Assembly (NCBI GenBank): GCA_900543485.1
Contig: UQRM01000051.1
Span: 1 to 10,023, forward strand
Direction: 5' to 3'
Length of the DNA: 10,023 nt
Source: an uncultured Eubacterium sp.
Lineage (GTDB): Bacteria; Bacillota; Clostridia; Peptostreptococcales; Anaerovoracaceae
Each line of letters starts with the position of its first letter. The first letter of the stretch is position 1. This document shows, piece after piece, positions 1-6,395 of the stretch. The position numbers and the translations under genes are program-made. A model generated the notes under the pieces. That model was not told where the DNA came from, did not search any database, and worked only from the letters and a program-made list of their open reading frames with translations.

Positions 1-76
1 CCTTCGGCTGTATCCTTCCCACTACCGGGCGGATTCGGGACTTTCACCCGTTAGAAACGTGCGCCGCCAGGCGCAC
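1..76 (-). mobile_element. 5' end of a group II intron (partial, runs off the left edge)
   Basis: Read on the minus strand from 76 downward, the sequence opens with GTGCGCC, matching the GUGYG start of group II introns. It continues with CTAACGGGTGAAAGTCCCGA and then a GGTAGTGGG...AGCCGAAGG stretch, a combination I recognise from domain I of bacterial group II introns. The GTGCGCC..GGCGCAC arms form a small hairpin at the very start. The rest of the ribozyme and any reverse transcriptase/maturase would lie left of the window on the minus strand, so completeness cannot be judged. The inferred 5' exon/intron boundary is between 77 and 76, in the context ACTGCAA|GTGCGCC. The exon carries a strong hairpin (84-125) just before the boundary, the kind of target favoured by class C introns. 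I cannot assign the class from 76 bases. Confidence 0.75.
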
Positions 77-83
77 TTGCAGT

Positions 84-129
84 CAAGAGGCTGTCCGCAT
101 CCTTTTGGTGACGAACAGCCTCTTGTTTT
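84..129. terminator. Hairpin terminator between the intron and the enoate reductase gene
   Basis: A perfect 11-bp inverted repeat, CAAGAGGCTGT (84-94) and ACAGCCTCTTG (115-125), encloses a 20-nt loop. On the plus strand it is followed by TTTTATACTTT, so the T-run favours plus-strand termination. It also lies 22 nt beyond the stop codon of the minus-strand enoate reductase and is the only candidate terminator for that gene. On the minus strand the stem is followed by ACTGCAA and then the intron, not by a T-run. The intron may therefore have displaced the original tail. Confidence 0.75.
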
Positions 130-147
130 ATACTTTCTATCCTGATT

Positions 148-2148
148 TTATTCTATATGATTAGCCACTTCGAAGGCGTCCCATATGCCATACATGATAT
201 TTGATACCTTCTTAGCGTCTCCAAGCAGATACAGTTCCGGCACCCGGAATTGCAGCTGACGATAGAGATAATCGTTTTCCTCATATCCAACCGACAGCAC
301 CACCGAGTCGCATGTTATGTCTCTCGCTCCTTCCGGCGTCTCAACCGTCAGTATCCTTTCACGATATCCGGCAGCCTTCGCCGAAGCTATGACCTCCACA
401 CCGTTGAATGGTATCAAACGTTCCAGCATCTCGCTGTTGGCATGACACAGCGGCCCGTTGACAGCCAGTATCCTGTCGAGAGCCTCGATGATCTTCACGT
501 TCCTGCCCTGCTGCGCCAGCCACAGAGCTGTCTCGCATCCTACCAGACCACCGCCTATGACCGCGACATTCTGTCCCGGATCCTTTTCCTTCATCAGCAC
601 TTGGGCTGCCGTGTACACGTGCTCATCATCACCCAGGGAAAACACCTTCGGAGTCGATCCTGTAGCCAGTATCACCACGTCGGCATCGGAGTTTTCTATA
701 TCATCAGCACTGAGTTCAGTATCCAGATGGACAGGCACCTCTAATATATCCAGCATCGTCGTGAACCAGTCCGCCAGTGCGATATCATCCTCCTTGAAAT
801 CAGGCGCTCCGCCTGGCAGCAGATTTCCGCCCAGCCTTGATCCCTTTTCATAAAGCTCCGGCTTATGCCCTCTGAGAGCCAGTACTCTCGCTGCTTCACA
901 TCCAGCTACTCCACCGCCGACTATCATCACCTTCCTGGATATACGCACAGGTTCCAGCCTGTTGACTCTTTCCCTGCATGCCTGAGGGTTCACGGCACAG
1001 TTGAGCATGGAATATTCCTGGATTCTTCCCATACACCCTTCCTGGCATGAGATGCACGGTCTTATCTCACGCCTCCTGCCGCTTCGAAGCTTGTTGACAT
1101 AATCAGGATCTGCCAGCAAAGGCCGGCCCAGGCTTATCATGTCCGTCTCTCCCTTTTCGATGGCTTCCAGAGCCATATCCGGATCATCCATCCTCCCGGC
1201 GCATATGACGGTAACTTCTACCGTATCCTTCATCAATTTGGCATACGGTCTATAGAGACCTTTTTTCTGATACATAGGCGGATGGCTCCACCACCAGGAA
1301 TCGTATGACCCCACATCAGTGTCGAGAGCGTCATACCCGTATTCTACCAACAATCTGGCCGCTTCGATACCTTCGTCGATATCACGTCCCTTCTCTACGA
1401 ACTCTTCTCCCGGCAGCGCCCCTTCTCTGAAATCTTTAATGAAGCTCTTGGGACTGTATCTGAGAGCCACAGGAAAGTCGTCGCCGCACATCTTCTTTAT
1501 CTCCTCCACGATCTCCCTGGCAAATCTGAGACGATTTTCAAGGCTGCCGCCGTATTCGTCGGTACGCTGATTGAACAGAGCGATAGCAAACTGATCTATC
1601 AGATATCCTTCATGGACAGCATGTATCTGGACTCCGTCAAACCCTGCCCTTTTAGCATTGAAGGCGCCCTTTCCAAATTGTTCCACTATCTTGTGTATTT
1701 CCTCCCGAGTCAGCTCCCTGCACGTCTTATCCAGCCACCTGTGAGGAATAGGCGACGGTGCCACAGGCGGATATTCGCCCAGATTAGTAGGGATCGTCAC
1801 TCTGCCGAAACCACCTGACATCTGGAGAAATACCTTGGCGCCATAGGCATGTATCCGCTCCGTCAGCTCCCTGCCGGTCCTGACAAACTGAACGGGATTA
1901 TGGGTCGGACATGGGCAATTGGGCATGCCGTGCTCTTCCACCTCGTTATCAACGAAAGTCACTCCTGTTATGATAAGACCTGTCCCGCCTTTCGCCCGTT
2001 CAGTATAGTAATCGATCCCCCTCTGGTTGAAGCCGCCTTCCGCGTCAGCCAGTCCCAGTGGTCCCATAGGCGCCATGGCGAAGCGGTTCTTTATTTCACA
2101 GGAACCTATCTTCACCGGAGTAAACAGCTTTTCATACTTGAAACTCAT
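148..2148 (-). CDS. 2-enoate reductase, Old Yellow Enzyme family flavin/4Fe-4S enzyme (FldZ-like)
   Basis: This 666-residue protein has the full three-part architecture of clostridial 2-enoate reductases and 2,4-dienoyl-CoA reductases. The N-terminal FMN-binding TIM barrel spans about residues 5-355 and includes HAVHEGYLIDQF near 176-187 and RTDEYGGSLENR near 195-206. Cys365, Cys368, Cys372 and Cys384 (CISCQEGC plus a later Cys) fit the 4Fe-4S site. An FAD-binding GGGVAG motif lies at 411-416, an NAD(P)H-binding GGGLVG motif at 532-537, and a C-terminal FAD segment LYLLGDA near 639-645. The family passes electrons from NADH through FAD and the cluster to FMN and reduces the C=C of an alpha,beta-unsaturated acid or acyl-CoA in the cytosol. 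Segments such as KGRDIDEG and GSYDSWWWSHPPMYQ point to the enoate/cinnamate reductase branch rather than bile-acid BaiCD/BaiH, but the substrate is inferred. The start is set by ATG after AAAGGAAGG. It is divergent from a TetR gene, which probably controls it. Confidence 0.85.
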   Translation of the reverse strand: MSFKYEKLFTPVKIGSCEIKNRFAMAPMGPLGLADAEGGFNQRGIDYYTERAKGGTGLIITGVTFVDNEVEEHGMPNCPCPTHNPVQFVRTGRELTERIHAYGAKVFLQMSGGFGRVTIPTNLGEYPPVAPSPIPHRWLDKTCRELTREEIHKIVEQFGKGAFNAKRAGFDGVQIHAVHEGYLIDQFAIALFNQRTDEYGGSLENRLRFAREIVEEIKKMCGDDFPVALRYSPKSFIKDFREGALPGEEFVEKGRDIDEGIEAARLLVEYGYDALDTDVGSYDSWWWSHPPMYQKKGLYRPYAKLMKDTVEVTVICAGRMDDPDMALEAIEKGETDMISLGRPLLADPDYVNKLRSGRRREIRPCISCQEGCMGRIQEYSMLNCAVNPQACRERVNRLEPVRISRKVMIVGGGVAGCEAARVLALRGHKPELYEKGSRLGGNLLPGGAPDFKEDDIALADWFTTMLDILEVPVHLDTELSADDIENSDADVVILATGSTPKVFSLGDDEHVYTAAQVLMKEKDPGQNVAVIGGGLVGCETALWLAQQGRNVKIIEALDRILAVNGPLCHANSEMLERLIPFNGVEVIASAKAAGYRERILTVETPEGARDITCDSVVLSVGYEENDYLYRQLQFRVPELYLLGDAKKVSNIMYGIWDAFEVANHIE

Positions 2149-2169
2149 GATTACCTTCCTTTCTCCAAT

Positions 2170-2226
2170 TCACTCAGCGTTTTCTTCGCCTTGCTTCTGC
2201 TCTTCCGTTTTTTCGGCTTTCCTCAT
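2170..2226 (-). CDS. Possible 18-codon leader ORF upstream of the enoate reductase
   Basis: In the roughly 110-nt leader predicted for the reductase transcript, an ATG opens an 18-residue reading frame, MRKAEKTEEQKQGEENAE, ending in TGA 21 nt before the reductase start. A weak GGTGA sits a few bases upstream of the ATG. The purine-rich composition could produce such a frame by chance, and nothing else shows that it is translated. Confidence 0.2.
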   Translation of the reverse strand: MRKAEKTEEQKQGEENAE

Positions 2227-2233
2227 TTTCACC

Positions 2234-2269
2234 GAATCATTTCATCGAATCTATTCAATGAAATGATTC
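2234..2269. promoter_or_regulatory. Near-perfect 36-bp palindrome, candidate TetR operator
   Basis: GAATCATTTCAT (2234-2245) is an exact inverted copy of ATGAAATGATTC (2258-2269). Inside lies GAAT-CT-ATTC (2247-2256), so all but one position pair (2246/2257) of the 36 bp is symmetric. The palindrome overlaps the predicted -10 of the minus-strand reductase promoter (2266-2271) and covers its start site near 2259. It would therefore block that promoter when bound. The adjacent TetR protein is the obvious ligand, and the length could fit two overlapping dimers. Binding is inferred. Confidence 0.75.
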
Positions 2270-2294
2270 TATCATATCAAGAAGACCATTGCAA
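2266..2294 (-). promoter_or_regulatory. Promoter of the enoate reductase gene
   Basis: On the minus strand, TTGCAA (2294-2289) is followed after exactly 17 nt by TAGAAT (2271-2266), preceded by TG in extended -10 register (TGATAGAAT). The predicted start is near 2259, inside the palindromic operator candidate, and leaves a leader of about 110 nt. The -35 hexamer is self-complementary and also serves the opposite promoter. Confidence 0.65.
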
Positions 2295-2317
2295 TCCCCT
2301 TTTACGTCAGGTACAAT
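2289..2317 (+). promoter_or_regulatory. Promoter of the tetR gene, sharing its -35 with the divergent promoter
   Basis: TTGCAA (2289-2294) is followed after 17 nt by TACAAT (2312-2317). The predicted start near 2324 leaves a leader of under 20 nt that begins at the ribosome binding site GAAAGGA. The same self-complementary TTGCAA is the best -35 for the minus-strand promoter, so the two polymerase sites would overlap and compete. Confidence 0.6.
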
Positions 2318-2341
2318 TTAACCGAAAGGACGCTGATAGCA

Positions 2342-2962
2342 ATGAAGAAACAAAAAATGACCAGCCGCGATATACAGGCTCAGGCTACAAAAGACAAGAT
2401 CTACAAGGTCGGCATAGAATTGATACAAAAATATGGGATAGATGGTGTTAATGTCACACAGATAGCTAAAGCTGCCGGCGTCTCTGTCGGCACGTTTTAT
2501 CACTACTACACTTCAAAACTGGATCTCTTCATGGATCTTTACCGTTCTGCCGACGCATATTACGAAAATCAGTTGGCGGGTCAGATCCGACACATGGCTT
2601 TCGATGAACAGATCCAGGCTTTCTTTCTCCAGTACGCCTCCATGGCAGAAAACAATGGCGTCGGATTGACGCAGAAAATGTACGTCCCTGAAAACTCTCT
2701 GTTCCTGGACAGAAGCAAAGGAATGCGCCCCGTCCTGCTGGATATCATCTATACCGCTCAGAAAGATGGCTTCTGCGATCCTGCTCCATCACCGGATGAT
2801 ATCGCCGACGAACTTTTTCTCATCGCTCGCGGTGTCATCTTCGACTGGGCTCTCCATCAAGGGGAATATGATCTTGCAAAAAAGATGGAAAAGATACTGC
2901 GGATATATATCGACAAGCTGACAAGCCAGCAGCGCCCTTCCATCGCAAAACGAAATGCCTAA
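2342..2962 (+). CDS. TetR/AcrR-family transcriptional repressor
   Basis: This 206-residue protein has typical TetR length. The N-terminal three-helix DNA-binding domain covers about residues 12-60, with the helix-turn-helix near 37-57 reading VTQIAKAAGVSVGTFYHYYTSK, a textbook TetR recognition helix ending. The remaining ~145 residues form the variable ligand-binding and dimerisation domain, which I cannot assign to a ligand class. It is transcribed divergently from the 2-enoate reductase, and a long palindrome lies over that gene's promoter. The simplest reading is a local repressor released by the reductase substrate or a related compound. The palindrome is 20 bp from the shared -35, so autoregulation may be indirect. 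The ATG start follows GAAAGGA at 11-nt spacing. No plus-strand terminator is evident close to the stop; the hairpin at 3241-3274 may serve. Confidence 0.9.
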   Translation: MKKQKMTSRDIQAQATKDKIYKVGIELIQKYGIDGVNVTQIAKAAGVSVGTFYHYYTSKLDLFMDLYRSADAYYENQLAGQIRHMAFDEQIQAFFLQYASMAENNGVGLTQKMYVPENSLFLDRSKGMRPVLLDIIYTAQKDGFCDPAPSPDDIADELFLIARGVIFDWALHQGEYDLAKKMEKILRIYIDKLTSQQRPSIAKRNA

Positions 2963-3205
2963 TATCGGTATTTTTCCCCCGGCAATGGGCATAAAACATA
3001 ACATACCGCAGCTTCAGACCATATCAATATGCCATATTCTCTATTTTTTCCGGCTTTCTTGGCAACTTTCAAGCAGATAACAACTGCTTCTATGCCAATT
3101 CCTTATCTGTTTCAATCACTTATTGGCATATCAGTTCCTGTCAGAAAGCCACGGACCCTCGATTTATGCCTATTATCCGTTTATATTAGTCGTTTTTGGC
3201 ATCTG
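2955..3205. repeat. Decayed 137-bp tandem duplication with ATGCC/GGCAT landmarks
   Basis: Landmarks recur at a constant 137-bp offset: ATGCC at 2955 and 3092, GGCAT at 2988 and 3125, ATGCC at 3029 and 3166, and TTGGCA near 3060 and 3197. Aligning 2955-3068 with 3092-3205 without gaps by eye gives about half the positions identical. In both units the first ATGCC and GGCAT can pair. In the second unit this grows to a perfect 9-bp stem, TATGCCAAT (3091-3099) with ATTGGCATA (3122-3130). The function is unknown. The first unit starts at the last codons of tetR. Confidence 0.4.
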
Positions 3206-3240
3206 GACCATTCCACAGACATACGGTCAAAAAAATCAAA
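2963..3240. other. Non-coding stretch between tetR and the uraA terminator
   Basis: I see no convincing gene here. Open frames crossing it have no plausible ribosome binding site and run into uraA as antisense. Beyond the repeat units it holds a 13-bp palindrome, AATATG-C-CATATT (3026-3038), and a small hairpin, AAGCAG/CTGCTT (3071-3089). Confidence 0.6.
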
Positions 3241-3274
3241 AGAGACCGATCCGCCAGACGACGTACCAGTCTCT
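3229..3274 (-). terminator. Rho-independent terminator of uraA
   Basis: On the minus strand, AGAGACTGGT (3274-3265) pairs with ATCGGTCTCT (3250-3241), including two G-T pairs. An inner CGTC/GGCG extension shortens the loop. The stem is followed by TTTGATTTTTTTG. It begins 18 nt beyond the uraA stop. In the plus direction the tail ATCTTTCTTTGTTT is weaker but could also end tetR transcripts. Confidence 0.85.
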
Positions 3275-3291
3275 ATCTTTCTTTGTTTCAC

Positions 3292-4572
3292 TTATTCTTC
3301 CGAATCGTTGGCCCATCCACACTTATCTATGATGAACATCACCAGACCCATCACGATACCTACTATAGTAGCCAGACACATACCGGTCAACTGTACTTCT
3401 CCTATCTGTATCGACGCTCCTGAAAGTCCCACTACGAAGACCACAGCAGTCATAGCCAGATTCCTCGGTTTGGAATAGTCCACCTTCTTGTCGACCAGCA
3501 GCCTTATTCCTGAAGCAGCTATCATTCCATAGAGAAGGAAGCTGATACCGCCCATTACAGGTCCAGGAATGGTACTGATAAGCGCACTCACCTGCCCGAA
3601 GAAGGAGAGCAGTATGGAGAATACCGCAGCACCTCCAATGACCCATACACTGTATACTTTCGTCACAGCCATCACTCCGATGTTCTCGCCGTAAGTAGTC
3701 GTCGGAACAGAACCGCAGAATCCCGACAGCATAGTGGAAACACCGTCTGCCAGCAGCGATCTGTGAAGTCCCGGATCCCTCAGAAGATCCTTGCCGACAA
3801 TCTCGCTGGTCACTATCTGATGCGAAATATGCTCTGATATGACCGTCAGCGAAGCAGGTATTATGATTATTATGGCGCTGAGACTGAACTTAGGAGCCAT
3901 GAAAGCAGGAAGCGCGAATACGCTGGCCTCCGTCACAGCTGTATAATCCACCAGTCCCATTATCAACGCCAGCACGTAACCGGCTACGATGGCTATCAGT
4001 ATGGCTATAGCTGCCGCGAATCCTCTGAATACCACTTGGCCCACCACTGCCAGAGCCAGCGTGAAGATGAATACCACCACGAATTTAGGATCTATAGCTG
4101 CTCCATCGGAGCTTATGATGCCTCCTGTGCTGGCAGCCGAACCCGCCAGTTCAAGACCGATGAGGGCAACGATAGGCCCCATGGCCGCAGGCGGCAGTAC
4201 CGCATCGATCCAGTTCACGCCAGCGAATTTGATTATTATGGCTATGATGGCGAATATCGCTCCCGCGCAGATAAACCCGCCCAGGCAGTACTGATATCCC
4301 ATACTGCCGATGACGATGAAGCCCGGCGACAGGAAAGCGAAGCTCGACCCCAGATAAGCCGGCGCTTTTCCCTTGGTGATGAGGATGAACAGCAGCGTCC
4401 CGATACCATTCATCAAAAGGACGATTGATGCCGGTATGTCGAACAGGATCGGTACCAGCACCGACGCGCTGAACATAGCAAAGGTATGCTGTATGCTCAG
4501 CGGGATCCATTTTCCTATCGGCGGCTTATCGCCTATGCCGATTATCTTTCTTTCATTTTTTTCCTTAGACAT
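3292..4572 (-). CDS. uraA: Uracil permease, NCS2 (nucleobase:cation symporter-2) family
   Basis: This 426-residue integral membrane protein imports uracil with protons across the cytoplasmic membrane for pyrimidine salvage. About 14 hydrophobic segments are expected, as in E. coli UraA. Family signatures are clear: LSIQHTFAMF near 25-34, GSSFAFLSPG near 75-84 (uracil-contacting Phe region), ISEHISHQ at 245-252, and SVPTTTYGENIGVMA at 288-302. Glu247, His251 and Glu296 correspond to E. coli UraA Glu241, His245 and Glu290, which bind substrate or couple protons. The near match to UraA through KDLLRDPGLHRS and the conserved GENIG make uracil much likelier than xanthine. The ATG follows AGGAG at 7-nt spacing. 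It has its own extended -10 promoter 40 nt upstream, though read-through from the upstream operon is possible. No PyrR-type attenuator is visible in the short leader. Confidence 0.93.
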   Translation of the reverse strand: MSKEKNERKIIGIGDKPPIGKWIPLSIQHTFAMFSASVLVPILFDIPASIVLLMNGIGTLLFILITKGKAPAYLGSSFAFLSPGFIVIGSMGYQYCLGGFICAGAIFAIIAIIIKFAGVNWIDAVLPPAAMGPIVALIGLELAGSAASTGGIISSDGAAIDPKFVVVFIFTLALAVVGQVVFRGFAAAIAILIAIVAGYVLALIMGLVDYTAVTEASVFALPAFMAPKFSLSAIIIIIPASLTVISEHISHQIVTSEIVGKDLLRDPGLHRSLLADGVSTMLSGFCGSVPTTTYGENIGVMAVTKVYSVWVIGGAAVFSILLSFFGQVSALISTIPGPVMGGISFLLYGMIAASGIRLLVDKKVDYSKPRNLAMTAVVFVVGLSGASIQIGEVQLTGMCLATIVGIVMGLVMFIIDKCGWANDSEE

Positions 4573-4620
4573 GTTCTTCTCCTAAAATGTTTCTTATATT
4601 TTATCGATGACATCCTGCCT

Positions 4621-4629
4621 ATTATATCA
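4621..4629 (-). promoter_or_regulatory. Promoter of uraA (extended -10)
   Basis: On the minus strand, TGATATAAT gives a perfect TATAAT (4626-4621) with the TG of an extended -10. The -35 region at 16-18 nt spacing (around CAGCGTT) is a poor match. The predicted start near 4614 leaves about 40 nt of leader containing only the ribosome binding site. Confidence 0.65.
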
Positions 4630-4650
4630 CAAAAAATACAGAAACGCTGT
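4629..4650 (-). terminator. Weak terminator-like hairpin after the CoA-disulfide reductase gene
   Basis: Just beyond the stop, on the minus strand, ACAG-CGTTT-CTGT is followed by ATTTTTTG. The stem is only 4 bp, so termination would be partial. It overlaps the -35 area of the uraA promoter, which suggests some operon transcripts continue into uraA. Confidence 0.3.
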
Positions 4651-4652
4651 TA

Positions 4653-6356
4653 TTATTTTGCCGTTTTCATATCAGCGCCGCATGGATATGAGAGACATGC
4701 CGGACTTTTTTCTTTCATGACCATCTCGTAAAATCTGTATCCGCCGGAAAAATTGAAGCAGTCAAAGCCTTTCTGCGAAAGGATCCGGCATGCGATATAG
4801 CTTCTCAATCCGGTCTGGCACATGACATATATCTTCTTCGCCCTGTCCAACTCACCCAGTCTTCCCCTCAGCTCATCCAAAGGGATATTGATGAAGCCAT
4901 CTCCATGGCCTGCCACGTATTCCTGCATCGTCCTGGTATCCAGCAGCACGACATCCTCCCTGCCTCTGAGGTCATCCACTTCATCCCAGTGGAACTGTTT
5001 CACGATACCTTCGCGGATATTTTCCACCATGAATCCCGCCATATTGACAGGATCTTTAGCCGACGAATAAGGAGGCGCGTAAGCCAGATCCAGATCCTTA
5101 AGTTTATCGGCTCTGATGCCAGCGCTTATGGCTACAGCTAACACGTCGATGCGCTTATCGACACCATCATAGCCTATTATCTGTCCGCCCAGCAATCTGA
5201 GCGTCTCCTTCTCATATATCACTTTCATGGTCATGGTAGTCGCTCCCGGATAATAGGTGGCATGAGCTGCCGGAGACAGTACTATCTTGTCATAATCCAT
5301 CCCCAGCTCTATGGCAGTCTTCTCATTTATGCCCGTATTGGCCACGGTCATATCAAAAAGCTTTATCACTGATGAGCCCTGCGAACCCTCGAATCTGCTA
5401 TGGCCCCCACATATGTTGTCTGCAGCTATCCTTCCCTGCTTATTGGCCGGCCCGGCCAGCGATATCAGCACATCCTCTCCGGTGACAGCGTGTTTTACCT
5501 GGACCGCATCGCCTACAGCATAAACATCAGGCGCTGACGTTTCCATAAAGTCATTAACCACTATACTGCCTTTTATACCCATTTTAAGTCCGGCCTTGAC
5601 AGCCAGCTCCGTATCAGGAGTCACTCCGATGGCCAGCAGCACCATATCGGCTTCCAAAGCGGGCTCATCCTTCAGCAAAACGGTGACCTTTTCCCCATCA
5701 TGCTCAAACCCTTCGACAGAACTTCCCAGCTTTACCTTTACGCCTTTCTCCCTCAGCTTGGCATGGATGCCACAGGCCATATCGTAATCCAGAGGTGAAA
5801 GAAGCTGCTTCGGACGCTGGATCATAGTCACATCTATTCCCAGTGCTCTGAGGTTTTCCGCCGCCTCTATCCCTATATACCCGCCTCCGGCGATAACGAC
5901 TTTTTCAGGTCTTCTGCGTTGCAGCGCGTCTTTGAGCCTGAACGTATCCTCCACCGTCCTCAAAGTGAAGATGTTCTCGCTGTCAGCCCCGGCAAGGCGC
6001 GGTTTAGTCGGTTTCGCACCGGGTGACAATAACAGCTTATCGTAGCTTTCTTTCCACGAATCCCCCGTCAGCAGATCAGTCACCGAAACGGTCTTCCCTT
6101 CTGTGTCGATATCGGTAACTTCATGAGACACCCTGACATCTATCCCGAATCTCTCCCGAAAGCTCTGAGGCGTCTGCAAAGTCAGTTCTCCCGGCTTTTT
6201 GATAACGCCTCCCACGTAATAAGGGAGTCCACAGTTAGCGTAAGATACAAAACCGCTTCTTTCGAATATCACGACTTCAGCATCCTCATCCAGCCTTCTT
6301 ATCCTGGCCGCCGCTGTAGCGCCCCCGGCGACGCCTCCTACGATAATAACTTTCAT
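4653..6356 (-). CDS. CoA-disulfide reductase fused to a rhodanese domain (CoADR-RHD)
   Basis: This 567-residue protein fuses two enzymes. Residues 1-445 are a pyridine nucleotide-disulfide oxidoreductase of the CoA-disulfide reductase/NADH oxidase group. It has FAD-binding GGVAGGATAAA (7-17), active-site Cys42 in SYANCGLPYYVGG, NAD(P)H-binding GGGYIGIEAAE (157-167), FAD-contacting YAVGDAV (279-285) and Tyr pairs at 368/369 and 426/430 matching positions used by the family. Residues about 455-550 are a rhodanese domain with catalytic Cys513 in CQTGLR. Characterised CoADR-RHD proteins reduce CoA disulfide, CoA persulfide or polysulfide with NAD(P)H; the exact substrate here is inferred. The tail ends with Cys554 and Cys558/559 (ACLSYPC), which may be redox or sulfur-relay residues. 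It lacks the further TusA/DsrE domains seen in longer relatives. The ATG follows GAAAGGATG. It is the third gene of a probable operon, 39 nt after the phosphoesterase gene. Confidence 0.9.
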   Translation of the reverse strand: MKVIIVGGVAGGATAAARIRRLDEDAEVVIFERSGFVSYANCGLPYYVGGVIKKPGELTLQTPQSFRERFGIDVRVSHEVTDIDTEGKTVSVTDLLTGDSWKESYDKLLLSPGAKPTKPRLAGADSENIFTLRTVEDTFRLKDALQRRRPEKVVIAGGGYIGIEAAENLRALGIDVTMIQRPKQLLSPLDYDMACGIHAKLREKGVKVKLGSSVEGFEHDGEKVTVLLKDEPALEADMVLLAIGVTPDTELAVKAGLKMGIKGSIVVNDFMETSAPDVYAVGDAVQVKHAVTGEDVLISLAGPANKQGRIAADNICGGHSRFEGSQGSSVIKLFDMTVANTGINEKTAIELGMDYDKIVLSPAAHATYYPGATTMTMKVIYEKETLRLLGGQIIGYDGVDKRIDVLAVAISAGIRADKLKDLDLAYAPPYSSAKDPVNMAGFMVENIREGIVKQFHWDEVDDLRGREDVVLLDTRTMQEYVAGHGDGFINIPLDELRGRLGELDRAKKIYVMCQTGLRSYIACRILSQKGFDCFNFSGGYRFYEMVMKEKSPACLSYPCGADMKTAK

Positions 6357-6395
6357 TTTTTCTCATCCTTTCTATAAAGAAGCCATCGACAGAAA

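Noticed and set aside
1..54. An 18-codon plus-strand frame ending in TAG at 52-54
   Set aside because: It is antisense to the group II intron 5' end and needs no coding explanation.
3029..3478. Plus-strand open frame of 149 codons
   Set aside because: It overlaps uraA in antisense, has no ribosome binding site and shows no recognisable domain.
4573..4620. PyrR attenuator or uracil-sensing leader before uraA
   Set aside because: The predicted leader is only about 40 nt and has no antiterminator/terminator pair.
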